NCBI RefSeq assembly: GCF_018205345.1
Contig: NZ_JADRHM010000018.1
Coordinates: 1 to 38,377, forward strand
Reading direction: 5' to 3'
Length of the DNA: 38,377 nt
DNA from: Fusobacterium sp. DD2
Lineage (GTDB): Bacteria > Fusobacteriota > Fusobacteriia > Fusobacteriales > Fusobacteriaceae
This document shows positions 14,377-22,090 of this stretch, piece after piece. Made by a program: the position numbers and the translations under genes. The notes under the pieces were generated by a model that was given only the letters and a program-made list of their open reading frames with translations, was not told where the DNA came from and made no database searches. Position 1 is the first letter of the stretch; each line of letters begins with the position of its first letter.

Positions 14377-15921
14377 ATGTACAAAAAATTTAAAATTTTA
14401 CTTATGTTGTCGTTTTTAATTGCTAGTTGTAACAAAATGCCTGTGGCAAATGATAAGGAATTTGTTTCAACTAATCATATGGAAAAATCTATTGAGGTTT
14501 CAGCTTCTAGAAATACTCCTGAAGTAGAAAAATCCTTAAATGAAATTGAATCATCTGAGGAGATTTCAAAAGGAGAAAATATTGAAACTGATGGGATTAA
14601 GGCTCCAACTGGAAAAACTATAGAGTTGGGAGATATGTTGAAGAATAGTAATATGTCTTACTATGCAGTGGATCTTGATAGTGGTGAAGTGCTAGCTGAT
14701 TACAGGGGAGAAAATATTGCTACTCCTGCATCTGTAATGAAAATAGTTACTTCTGCAACTGCTCTTGATATTTTAGGAGAAGAGACAAAGTTAGAGACAA
14801 AACTTCTGTATGATGGAAAAATTGACAAAAGTGGAGTTTTAAATGGAAATCTCTATATTAAAGGAAGTGGAGATCCCACTTTAGGTTCTGAGAATTTTAA
14901 AGGGGATAGAGAGAAGTTTTTAAAAGACTGGGTATCTGATACTAAGAAAGCTGGAATAAAGAGCATTAAAGGGAATATCATAGTCTTAGATGACCTTTTT
15001 GGTTATGATGGTGTATCTGGAAAATGGTTACTGGAGGATTTAGCTTCAGGGTATGGACAAAGTGTATATGGAATAAGTCTATTTGATAATGTGTGCACAA
15101 TATTTTTAGATTCAGATTCAAAAGGTGGAAAAGTGGTAAAGGTTGTTCCTAAAGTTCCAAATCTTACTTTTGTAAATAACCTTAAAATTTCACCTAAGGG
15201 AAGAAATGATGTTTATGTAAGAGGACTTCCTTTTGAAAATAAAAGAACACTTGTAGGAGAGATACCAGCTAATCAGAAAAACATAGTGGTAAAAAGTGAT
15301 ATTCCAGATCCAGGAATGTTTTTAGGTGAATATTTTAAAGAGAGATTAACAGATGCTGGAATTAGTGTAAATGGAAAGGTAGAAACAGCAAGAACAACAC
15401 AGAAAAGACCTAAAAATCCAGTTGTTATAGGAGTTGCTGAATCTAAAACAATTGGAGAGATGATAAATGTACTTTTAGTAGAAAGTGATAATCACTATGC
15501 AGAACATCTTTATCAATTAATGAAATTAAAAGGTGTAGATATAAAAGAATATTGGGAAGAAAAAGGGATAGATACTTCTGCGCTTGGTATATTTGATGGA
15601 AGTGGATTATCAAGAGCAGATTATATTTCAGGAAAAACTCTAACAGATATTCTTGTATATATGTATCATAATTATCCAGAATATGTAGGTTTTCTTCCAA
15701 AAGCAGGATATGAAGGAACTGTTGTTGGATTTTTAACAGCAGAAAGATTTGATGGAGAAGCAAGAGTAAAAAGCGGAAGTATGGGAGGCGTTCAATCCTA
15801 TGCAGGTTATATGGAAAAGGATGGGAAAAAGGTTGCTTTTACTATAATGATAAATCATTGGAATGGAAGCAGAAATCAGGTAAAAAGAGAGATTGAAGAT
15901 TTACTTAATAAATTATTTTAG
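14377..15921 (+). CDS. dacB: D-Ala-D-Ala carboxypeptidase/endopeptidase, PBP4 (peptidase S13) family, predicted lipoprotein
   Basis: Penicillin-binding protein that trims the terminal D-Ala of peptidoglycan stem peptides and can cut cross-links. The three active-site motifs are present: SVMK (S119, K122), SDN in LVESDNHYAEHL, and KSG in VKSGSMGGVQSYAGYM. The N-terminus is a lipoprotein signal (LSFLIASC, lipidated Cys at residue 18), then about 65 residues of low-complexity linker before the enzyme domain, so it is expected to be tethered to a membrane. The ATG at 14377 has GGAG six bases upstream; a TTG four codons earlier overlaps this site and was rejected. The 514-residue length is normal for S13 enzymes plus linker. 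It follows spmB without a terminator and precedes ldcA by nine bases. Confidence 0.92.
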   Translation: MYKKFKILLMLSFLIASCNKMPVANDKEFVSTNHMEKSIEVSASRNTPEVEKSLNEIESSEEISKGENIETDGIKAPTGKTIELGDMLKNSNMSYYAVDLDSGEVLADYRGENIATPASVMKIVTSATALDILGEETKLETKLLYDGKIDKSGVLNGNLYIKGSGDPTLGSENFKGDREKFLKDWVSDTKKAGIKSIKGNIIVLDDLFGYDGVSGKWLLEDLASGYGQSVYGISLFDNVCTIFLDSDSKGGKVVKVVPKVPNLTFVNNLKISPKGRNDVYVRGLPFENKRTLVGEIPANQKNIVVKSDIPDPGMFLGEYFKERLTDAGISVNGKVETARTTQKRPKNPVVIGVAESKTIGEMINVLLVESDNHYAEHLYQLMKLKGVDIKEYWEEKGIDTSALGIFDGSGLSRADYISGKTLTDILVYMYHNYPEYVGFLPKAGYEGTVVGFLTAERFDGEARVKSGSMGGVQSYAGYMEKDGKKVAFTIMINHWNGSRNQVKREIEDLLNKLF

Positions 15922-15930
15922 GAGATTTTA

Positions 15931-16848
15931 ATGGTAGGAAAGAGACTTAAAGATGGAGATACAATAGGTATAGTTGCACCAGCTAGTTTTTCAAGTGAGG
16001 AGAAAATAGAGAGTGCAAAGGAAAACCTTGAAAACCTGGGTTTCAAGGTTGTGCTAGGAGAATGCACTAAAAAAAGATGGTTTTCTTATGCAGGAACAGA
16101 TAGAGAAAGAGCTCATGAGATAAACAGATTTTTTGAAGATCCTCAAATTGATGCAATTATCTGTATGCGTGGTGGATACGGATGTAATAGAATAGTTGAG
16201 TTACTTGATTATGAACTTATTAAAAAAAATCCTAAAATTTTTGTAGGATATAGTGATATTACAATACTGCATATCAGTTTAAATGAAAAAGCAGGACTTA
16301 TTACCTTTCATGGACCAATGGCTGTAAGCAATTTTTCAGGAGAGTATGATAAAAATACATATGAAAGTTTTATACAAATGGTAAATGGGAAAGAGCTAGT
16401 GAGTATTAAAAACTTTAGTAAAGAGATAGATGTAATCTCTTCTGGAAAAGGTCAGGGGAGACTAGTTGGAGGAAATCTTGCAACTTTAATTGCAACTCTA
16501 GGAACAGAATATGACATTGATTATAATGGGAAGATACTGTTTCTAGAAGAGGTTGGAGAAAAAACTTACAAAATTGATAGAATGTTAAATCAATTAAAAA
16601 AGCATAATGTTTTTGAAAAAGTATCAGGAATCATATTGGGAGATTTTAAAAACTGTAATAAGGATGCCCAGGAAGATATGTCTCTTAATGAGGTTTTTGA
16701 AGATTACTTTAAAGATTTACCTGTTCCAGTTTTAAGTGGAATAGAAAGTGGTCATTCAGAACCAATGCTTACGCTACCTTTAGGAGCTATGTGTAAAATT
16801 GATTCAGAGAACAAAAGTATAGAGATCTTAGAAAAGGTAGTGGAATAA
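15931..16848 (+). CDS. ldcA: L,D-carboxypeptidase (peptidase S66, LdcA/MccF family)
   Basis: Serine peptidase that removes the terminal D-Ala from murein tetrapeptides during recycling; relatives (MccF) cleave microcin C. The 305-residue protein has the S66 layout: nucleophile S108 in FVGYSDIT, a glutamate of the catalytic triad at E206/E207 in FLEEVGEKTYKIDRML, and histidine H275 in GIESGHSEPMLTLPLG. ICMRGGYGCNRI at about residue 77 is the family's oxyanion-region signature. No signal peptide is present, so it should act in the cytoplasm on imported wall peptides. The ATG at 15931 has an AGGAG site and lies nine bases after dacB, so the two carboxypeptidases are almost certainly co-transcribed. 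A strong terminator follows at 16897. Confidence 0.92.
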   Translation: MVGKRLKDGDTIGIVAPASFSSEEKIESAKENLENLGFKVVLGECTKKRWFSYAGTDRERAHEINRFFEDPQIDAIICMRGGYGCNRIVELLDYELIKKNPKIFVGYSDITILHISLNEKAGLITFHGPMAVSNFSGEYDKNTYESFIQMVNGKELVSIKNFSKEIDVISSGKGQGRLVGGNLATLIATLGTEYDIDYNGKILFLEEVGEKTYKIDRMLNQLKKHNVFEKVSGIILGDFKNCNKDAQEDMSLNEVFEDYFKDLPVPVLSGIESGHSEPMLTLPLGAMCKIDSENKSIEILEKVVE

Positions 16849-16896
16849 TAGTTCTATATAATAGAACATACAATCTATATAAAACATAATCAAATC

Positions 16897-16930
16897 AAAT
16901 GTTCGTAAAATATTTTACGAACATTTTTTT
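16897..16930 (+). terminator. Intrinsic terminator of the spmAB-dacB-ldcA unit
   Basis: A 15-bp perfect inverted repeat: AAATGTTCGTAAAAT followed directly by ATTTTACGAACATTT (16897-16926), running into further Ts. It is the first terminator seen after the riboswitch terminator at 13095. Confidence 0.9.
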
Positions 16931-16965
16931 ATGGAAATTGATAACTAGAATAAAAAATGTTCACT

Positions 16966-16974
16966 TGTTATAAT
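16966..16974 (+). promoter_or_regulatory. Candidate extended -10 promoter of the clc leader
   Basis: TTGTTATAAT contains TG, one base, then TATAAT (16969-16974), an extended -10 element without a good -35. It would start a 100-nt leader beginning close to AGCCTGCCAAGCT, which also forms a TTAGC/GCTAA inverted repeat (16979-16995). Confidence 0.4.
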
Positions 16975-17017
16975 ATTGTTAGCCTGCCAAGCTAATGTCA
17001 AATTTTTTAAATTAAGG

Positions 17018-17046
17018 TTGTATATTTGACGAAAACGTATTAAAAT
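17018..17046 (+). promoter_or_regulatory. Candidate sigma-70 promoter of clc
   Basis: TTGTAT (17018-17023), 17 bases, TAAAAT (17041-17046), 34 bases before the clc start. It competes with or adds to the extended -10 site at 16966. Confidence 0.45.
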
Positions 17047-17080
17047 AAAAGAGCTAATAATAAAATATGGAGGAGTTTTC

Positions 17081-18652
17081 ATGAAAACACAGGAAAATGT
17101 AACAGATACCTTGAAGCTTCTACATAAGGGGAGTGGAAAACTATACCTTCTATGTGTTGCTGTAGGGGCTATTACAGGATTTATTGTTTCTCTTTACAGA
17201 TTGGTATTAGAGCATACTAACGCTTTTAGAAAAATGATAATAGAAGATTCTGTATTTAAAGGACCACAGTTTATATTTATTGTCTGGATCGCTTTTATTT
17301 TAATAGGATTTATTGTTGATTATATAGCAAAAAAATATCCTAAAATATCTGGAAGCGGAATACCACAGGTAAAAGGAATTTTACTGAGACAACTTGATTA
17401 TACTAAGTGGTTTCAAGAACTTGTTGCCAAATTTGTATCAGGGGTAATGGGAATAGGAGCTGGTCTATCATTAGGAAGAGAGGGACCATCTGTTCAAATA
17501 GGTTCTTATGTGGCATTTGGAGCGACTAAGTTATTTGACAGGGATATTGTAGAGAAAAAATATCTTATAACAAGTGGTGCCAGTGCTGGACTTGCTGGAG
17601 CATTTGGAGCTCCATTATCTGGAGTTATGTTTGCACTTGAGGAGTTACATAGATTTATATCTGCAAAGCTATTAATATGTGCCTTCTTAGCAAGTATAGC
17701 ATCAAACTTTATGGGAAGAAGATTGTTTGGATCTGCTACTTCATTTGATCTTATAGCACTATATCCAAATGAGTTAAATCCATATTATCAATTTACTTTA
17801 TATATAATTCTTGGAATTATTATAGCTTTTTTAGGAAAACTTTTTACAGTTATGCTATTAAAAGCTCAGGATATATATAAGACAAATAAGGTACCAAGAT
17901 GGTTTAAGGTATCATGTGTAATGTCATCATCATTGCTTCTTTGTTATTTTCTTCCAGAAGTTACAGGTGGAGGACATACATTAGTTGAAGAAATGGTAAC
18001 TGGTAAAAACACAATATCAATACTTATACTTATATTTATTTTAAAATTATTATTTACGGTCTTTTCATATGCAACTGGATTTGCAGGAGGTATTTTCCTA
18101 CCAATGCTTGTATTAGGAGCAGTAGTTGGAAAGATATATGCAATAATTTTAATAAGATATCTGAATTTCCCGCCAGAATTTGTATCACATTTTATGGTTT
18201 TAGGAATGGCTGGATATTTCGTTGCTGTAGTAAGAGCTCCAATTACAGGAGCAGTTCTTATTCTGGAAATGACTGGTAACTTTGATCATCTTCTTGCTCT
18301 TGCAACTGTTTCAGTAATAGCTTATTATATTACAGATATACTTGGTGTAGAACCTGTATATGAGTTATTATATGAAAGAATGGCTAAGGATACACCAGAT
18401 GAAAAAGTTCATATTGGAAAGAAAACACTTATCAGTATACCTGTTGTAGGGGACTCTGAACTGGATGGTAAAAAAGTATCAGAACTTGCTATTCCAGAAG
18501 ATGTGCTTCTAGTTTCAATAAGAAGAAATGACCATGATATTATTCCAAAAAATTCTATGGTAATAAGAGGGGGAGATCTCCTTGTATTCTTAATACCAAA
18601 GGAAAAAGCTTTTGCAATGAAAGAGGAATTAGTAAAAGAAGGAAGTAATTAA
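17081..18652 (+). CDS. ClC-family chloride/proton exchanger with C-terminal TrkA-C domain
   Basis: Inner-membrane ClC transporter of 523 residues. The three anion-pathway signatures are GSGIPQ (residues 91-96), GREGPSVQIG with the gating glutamate E134, and GGIFLPM at about residue 341. An EE pair at 187-188 (FALEELHRF) matches the internal proton glutamate of E. coli ClcA, so a coupled H+/Cl- exchanger is likelier than a channel. After the membrane domain (about 1-430) there is a soluble TrkA-C type domain (GDSELDGKKVSELAIPEDVLLVSIRR and GGDLLVFLIP) that may sense a ligand. The start has GGAGG eight bases upstream. No fluoride riboswitch was found in the leader, and the GREGP filter is of the chloride type. 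Confidence 0.92.
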   Translation: MKTQENVTDTLKLLHKGSGKLYLLCVAVGAITGFIVSLYRLVLEHTNAFRKMIIEDSVFKGPQFIFIVWIAFILIGFIVDYIAKKYPKISGSGIPQVKGILLRQLDYTKWFQELVAKFVSGVMGIGAGLSLGREGPSVQIGSYVAFGATKLFDRDIVEKKYLITSGASAGLAGAFGAPLSGVMFALEELHRFISAKLLICAFLASIASNFMGRRLFGSATSFDLIALYPNELNPYYQFTLYIILGIIIAFLGKLFTVMLLKAQDIYKTNKVPRWFKVSCVMSSSLLLCYFLPEVTGGGHTLVEEMVTGKNTISILILIFILKLLFTVFSYATGFAGGIFLPMLVLGAVVGKIYAIILIRYLNFPPEFVSHFMVLGMAGYFVAVVRAPITGAVLILEMTGNFDHLLALATVSVIAYYITDILGVEPVYELLYERMAKDTPDEKVHIGKKTLISIPVVGDSELDGKKVSELAIPEDVLLVSIRRNDHDIIPKNSMVIRGGDLLVFLIPKEKAFAMKEELVKEGSN

Positions 18653-18674
18653 AACCAAAAAATCTTAAAATATT

Positions 18675-18720
18675 CTGCACTTATATCTTAGGCAACTGAG
18701 ATAGAAAGTGCAGTTTTTTT
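18675..18720 (+). terminator. Intrinsic terminator of clc
   Basis: CTGCACTT (18675-18682) pairs with AAGTGCAG (18706-18713), with an inner ATCT/AGAT pairing, followed by a seven-T tail. Confidence 0.88.
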
Positions 18721-18735
18721 ATTATGAAAAAAGCA

Positions 18736-18763
18736 AAAAATAGTTTGATATCAAATTATTTTT
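18736..18763 (+). promoter_or_regulatory. Probable MarR-type operator, 28-bp near-palindrome
   Basis: Left arm AAAAATAgTTTGAT (18736-18749) and right arm ATCAAAtTATTTTT (18750-18763) match at 13 of 14 pairs around the perfect core TTTGATATCAAA. The site covers the -35 of the marR promoter and sits 28 bases before the marR start. MarR-family proteins commonly repress their own operon from such sites. Confidence 0.65.
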
Positions 18764-18773
18764 GTGATAAAGT
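18745..18773 (+). promoter_or_regulatory. Candidate promoter of the marR-MATE operon
   Basis: TTGATA (18745-18750), 17 bases, TAAAGT (18768-18773). The -35 lies inside the 28-bp palindrome, so a bound repressor would block RNA polymerase. The predicted start leaves a very short leader containing AGGGTGA as ribosome binding site. Confidence 0.45.
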
Positions 18774-18790
18774 ATATAGGGTGATTTTGC

Positions 18791-19225
18791 ATGAAAGAGA
18801 AAAGTATAGAAACGACACTGTTTAGCTATATTAGCCGAGCACACAACAGAGGCGATGCATTTTTATGTAATGAGCTAAAAAAACGTGGAATAAAGGGACT
18901 TGTGTATTCACATATATCTATTATCGTTATTTTAAGTATATATAATCAACTTTCAATGAAGGAGATAAGTGAAAAGATTTCAAAGGACAAATCTACAGTT
19001 ACTTCACTGGTAAATAAACTGGAAAGGCTGGGGTATGTTAGAAAAAAACTTTGTAAAGAGGATAAAAGAGTTGTCTATCTTGTTCTTGAAGAAAAAGCTG
19101 ATGAGGTTATTGATACAATAAATGAAGTAGCAGATATGTTTGAAGACAAAGTAAGAAATATTTTAAAAGATGAAGAGATGGAATTTCTACTAAGAGTAAT
19201 GGATAAATTAGTAAGTAAATTTTGA
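18791..19225 (+). CDS. MarR-family transcriptional regulator
   Basis: Winged-helix regulator of 144 residues, the usual MarR size. The central helix-turn-helix and wing are readable: LSMKEISEKISKDKSTVTSLVNKLERLGYVRKKLCKEDKRVVYLVL at about residues 55-100, with the wing tip at KEDKR. N- and C-terminal helices would form the dimer interface. It has an AGGGTGA site and lies 16 bases upstream of a MATE exporter, so it most likely represses its own operon until an efflux substrate binds. The 28-bp palindrome at 18736 is the likely operator. Confidence 0.9.
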   Translation: MKEKSIETTLFSYISRAHNRGDAFLCNELKKRGIKGLVYSHISIIVILSIYNQLSMKEISEKISKDKSTVTSLVNKLERLGYVRKKLCKEDKRVVYLVLEEKADEVIDTINEVADMFEDKVRNILKDEEMEFLLRVMDKLVSKF

Positions 19226-19241
19226 TAAACAGGAGGATTAT

Positions 19242-20606
19242 ATGGAAAATAAACATCAATTAATGGGAACAGAAAAAATTGGAAAACTTTTACTACAATT
19301 TTCTCTACCAGCAATTATTGGTATGCTTGTAAATGCACTCTATAATATTGTAGACAGAATATATATAGGAAATATAAAAGACGTTGGTTATTTGGCAATA
19401 GCTGGAGTAGGAATAGTATTTCCAGTTATAATATTTGTATTTGGATTTTCAATTTTAATAGGGTTAGGAAGTGCTACAAATGTATCTCTTAATCTTGGAC
19501 GTAAAAATCCTGATGAAGCTGAAAAATACTTAGGTACAGCTTTAGTGTTTGGATTTGTTGTATCTTTGATACTTGCAATAGTTGGATATGTATGGATTGA
19601 TGATATAGTAAGATTTTTAGGTGGAAGTGACAAGACATCTATATATGCAAGTCAGTATTTAAAAATAGGAATATTGGGATTCCCAGCTGCTGTTGTAGGA
19701 TATGTTGCCAACTCATCAATTAGAGCAGATGGTAACCCTAAAATGGCAATGGTGACACTTCTTATAGGAGCTGTTACTAATATCGTATTAGACCCTATAT
19801 TTATATTTTATTTAGGTATGGGAGTAAGAGGTGCTGCTCTGGCTACAATTATATCGCAATATATATCTGGAGTTTGGGCTGTTTACTATTTCTATTCAAA
19901 ATTCAGTGGACTTAAAATTAGAAAAGAGTATCTTGTTTTATCTATAGAGAGAATGAAGGAGATTGTTTTAATAGGAAGTGCTCCTTTTGCAATTCAGATG
20001 GGAGCTAGTGTAGTTAACTTTACATATAACAGTACACTGAAGATGTATGGCGGAGATACAGCTATTGGGGCAATGGCTGTAGTTCAAGCAGTTACAACAT
20101 TTATTTTAATGCCTATTTTTGGTATCAATCAGGGACTTCAGCCGATATTAGGTTACAACTATGGAGCGAGATTTTATAAAAGAGTTAAAGAAGCGTTATA
20201 TAAAGCAATTTTTGGAGCAACAGGGATTTGTGTATTCTATTATGTTATAATTATGATTTTTTCTAAAGAGATTATAGAGATATTTACTCAGGAAAGAGGA
20301 CTTTTAGATATTGCAACAAAGGGGTTAAGAGTTGAGCTATTCATGCTTCCAATAATAGGATTCCAAATTATCTGTACTGTGTATTTTCAGGCAGTTGGAA
20401 AACCTAAAATGAGTCTATTTATGAGTCTTTCAAGACAGATTATAGTACTTATTCCATGTATCCTTATAATGTCAAGAATGTTTGGAGCAATTGGAATTTG
20501 GTATGCAGCTCCAGTATCTGACTTCATTGCAACTCTTTTAACATTCTTCCTGATTGGAAAAGAATTAAAAACACTGGATCACTTAGATGCGAAAAAAGAT
20601 CAGTAA
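19242..20606 (+). CDS. MATE-family multidrug/metabolite efflux transporter
   Basis: Inner-membrane cation-coupled exporter of 454 residues with the twelve-helix MATE layout in two homologous halves. Typical segments are PAIIGMLVNALYNIVDRIYIG at the first helix, NSSIRADGNPKMAMVTLLIGAVTNIVLDPIFIF at about residue 155, and GINQGLQPILGYNYGA at about residue 293. The spacing and sequence look like the NorM/DinF-like group common in Firmicutes and Fusobacteria. The start has AGGAGGATTAT. It is co-transcribed with the MarR gene 16 bases upstream. The substrate is unknown; drugs, dyes or a metabolite are all possible. Confidence 0.92.
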   Translation: MENKHQLMGTEKIGKLLLQFSLPAIIGMLVNALYNIVDRIYIGNIKDVGYLAIAGVGIVFPVIIFVFGFSILIGLGSATNVSLNLGRKNPDEAEKYLGTALVFGFVVSLILAIVGYVWIDDIVRFLGGSDKTSIYASQYLKIGILGFPAAVVGYVANSSIRADGNPKMAMVTLLIGAVTNIVLDPIFIFYLGMGVRGAALATIISQYISGVWAVYYFYSKFSGLKIRKEYLVLSIERMKEIVLIGSAPFAIQMGASVVNFTYNSTLKMYGGDTAIGAMAVVQAVTTFILMPIFGINQGLQPILGYNYGARFYKRVKEALYKAIFGATGICVFYYVIIMIFSKEIIEIFTQERGLLDIATKGLRVELFMLPIIGFQIICTVYFQAVGKPKMSLFMSLSRQIIVLIPCILIMSRMFGAIGIWYAAPVSDFIATLLTFFLIGKELKTLDHLDAKKDQ

Positions 20607-20615
20607 ATTATAGGG

Positions 20616-20644
20616 TTGAAAAAAACTGTATAAGAGTTTAAAAT
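20616..20644 (+). promoter_or_regulatory. Sigma-70 promoter of pepT
   Basis: TTGAAA (20616-20621), 17 bases, TAAAAT (20639-20644), 32 bases before the chosen pepT start. No terminator is visible after the MATE gene. Confidence 0.5.
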
Positions 20645-20676
20645 ACATGTAGATAAAAATTATGAGGAGGATTCTA

Positions 20677-21903
20677 ATGAACGACTTAACAAAGAGATTT
20701 ATCAAATATATCACAATTTCTACTGATTCAGATCCAAGTAGCAACAACTGTCCAAGCAGTGAGAGACAATGGGATCTTGCAAAGGTATTAGTTGAAGATT
20801 TAAAAAATATAGGTATGGAAGATGTATCAGTTGATGAAAACTGCTATATTATGGCAACACTTCCAGCAAATACTGATAAAAAAGATGTACCATCAGTTGG
20901 ATTTATAGCTCACATGGACACAGCACCTACATATAGCGGAATAGGTGTTAATCCTAGAGTAGTTGAGAACTATAATGGAGAAGATATCATATTAAATGAA
21001 AAAGAAAATATTGTACTTTCTCCAAATGACTTTCCTCATATGAAAAAATATGTAGGTCAGGATCTTATAGTAACAGATGGAAAAACTCTTTTAGGAGCAG
21101 ATGACAAAGCTGGTGTTACTGAGATAATAGAAGCTATGAAATATTTAAAAGAACATCCAGAGATAAAACATGGTGAGATTAAAGTTGGATTTACTCCAGA
21201 TGAAGAGATAGGAAGAGGAGCAAACCGTTTTGATGTTCAAAAATTTAACTGCAAATTTGCATATACTGTTGATGGTGGAGAATTAGGAGAGCTTGAATAT
21301 GAAAACTTCAATGCTGCATCAGCAATAATCAATATAACAGGAAGAGATATTCACCCAGGAAGTGCAAAAAACAGCATGGTTAACTCTCTTATGATAGCTA
21401 TGGAATTAAATGGAATGCTTCCAGTAGAACAAAGACCAGAATATACAGAAAAATATGAAGGATTCTTCCTACTTAATAAAATGAGTGGAGATATTGAAAA
21501 CAGCTCTATGAATTATATCATAAGAGACCATTCAATGAAAAAATTCAATGAAAAGAAAAATATTATTAAAGCTGCAGTTGAGTTTTTAAAATTAAAACAT
21601 AAAGATGCTCATATAGAACTTGAATTAAAAGACAGCTATTACAATATGAGAGAAAAAATCGAACCTGTAATAGAGATTGTAAAAGTTACTAAAAAATCTA
21701 TGGAAGAGTTAGGAATAGAACCAAATATAAGACCTATAAGAGGTGGAACAGATGGAGCTAGACTTTCTTATAAAGGGCTTCCTTGTCCAAACCTATTTAC
21801 TGGTGGACATAACTTCCACGGAAAATTTGAATATGTACCAATCCAATCAATGGAAAAAGCAAGAGATCTTATAATAAAAATTGCTGAAAACATTGCAAAA
21901 TAA
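20677..21903 (+). CDS. pepT: Peptidase T (tripeptide aminopeptidase)
   Basis: Cytoplasmic zinc metallopeptidase (M20B) that removes the N-terminal residue from tripeptides. The 408-residue protein has the metal-binding set: H79 and D81 in AHMDTAP, D142 in LLGADDKAG, the E176/E177 pair in FTPDEEIGRG, an Asp in TVDGGELGELEYENF, and the C-terminal His in FTGGHNFHGKFEYVP. The opening FIKYITISTDSDPSS is typical of PepT. I start it at 20677: the upstream in-frame ATG at 20662 is part of ATGAGGAGGATTCTA, which holds the ribosome binding site of the second ATG. It has its own promoter and terminator. Confidence 0.95.
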   Translation: MNDLTKRFIKYITISTDSDPSSNNCPSSERQWDLAKVLVEDLKNIGMEDVSVDENCYIMATLPANTDKKDVPSVGFIAHMDTAPTYSGIGVNPRVVENYNGEDIILNEKENIVLSPNDFPHMKKYVGQDLIVTDGKTLLGADDKAGVTEIIEAMKYLKEHPEIKHGEIKVGFTPDEEIGRGANRFDVQKFNCKFAYTVDGGELGELEYENFNAASAIINITGRDIHPGSAKNSMVNSLMIAMELNGMLPVEQRPEYTEKYEGFFLLNKMSGDIENSSMNYIIRDHSMKKFNEKKNIIKAAVEFLKLKHKDAHIELELKDSYYNMREKIEPVIEIVKVTKKSMEELGIEPNIRPIRGGTDGARLSYKGLPCPNLFTGGHNFHGKFEYVPIQSMEKARDLIIKIAENIAK

Positions 21904-21915
21904 CAACTTTTTTAG

Positions 21916-21950
21916 AAGCCTGGAGAGTAAACCGGGCTTTTATATTTTTA
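21916..21950 (+). terminator. Intrinsic terminator of pepT
   Basis: AAGCCTGG (21916-21923) pairs with CCGGGCTT (21932-21939) with one G-T wobble, followed by a T-rich tail (TTTTATATTTTT). Confidence 0.75.
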
Positions 21951-22014
21951 AGAAAAAAATATAAAACTCTGTATTTATGAGCTCTTTAAGGGGTAGAAAA
22001 AATCATTTAAGGTA

Positions 22015-22043
22015 CTGACAAAATTCAAAAAATACTGTATAAT
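22015..22043 (+). promoter_or_regulatory. Sigma-70 promoter of ktrBA
   Basis: CTGACA (22015-22020), exactly 17 bases, then a perfect TATAAT (22038-22043), 48 bases before the ktrB start. Confidence 0.6.
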
Positions 22044-22090
22044 AAAATGAAAATGGGAGTTTTTTTTACGAGATTGAAGAAAGGAATAAA

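Noticed and set aside
16860-17080. Fluoride riboswitch ahead of the ClC gene
   Set aside because: I looked for the crcB-type motif because ClC-F antiporters often carry it. No such motif is visible, and the protein has the chloride-type GREGP filter.
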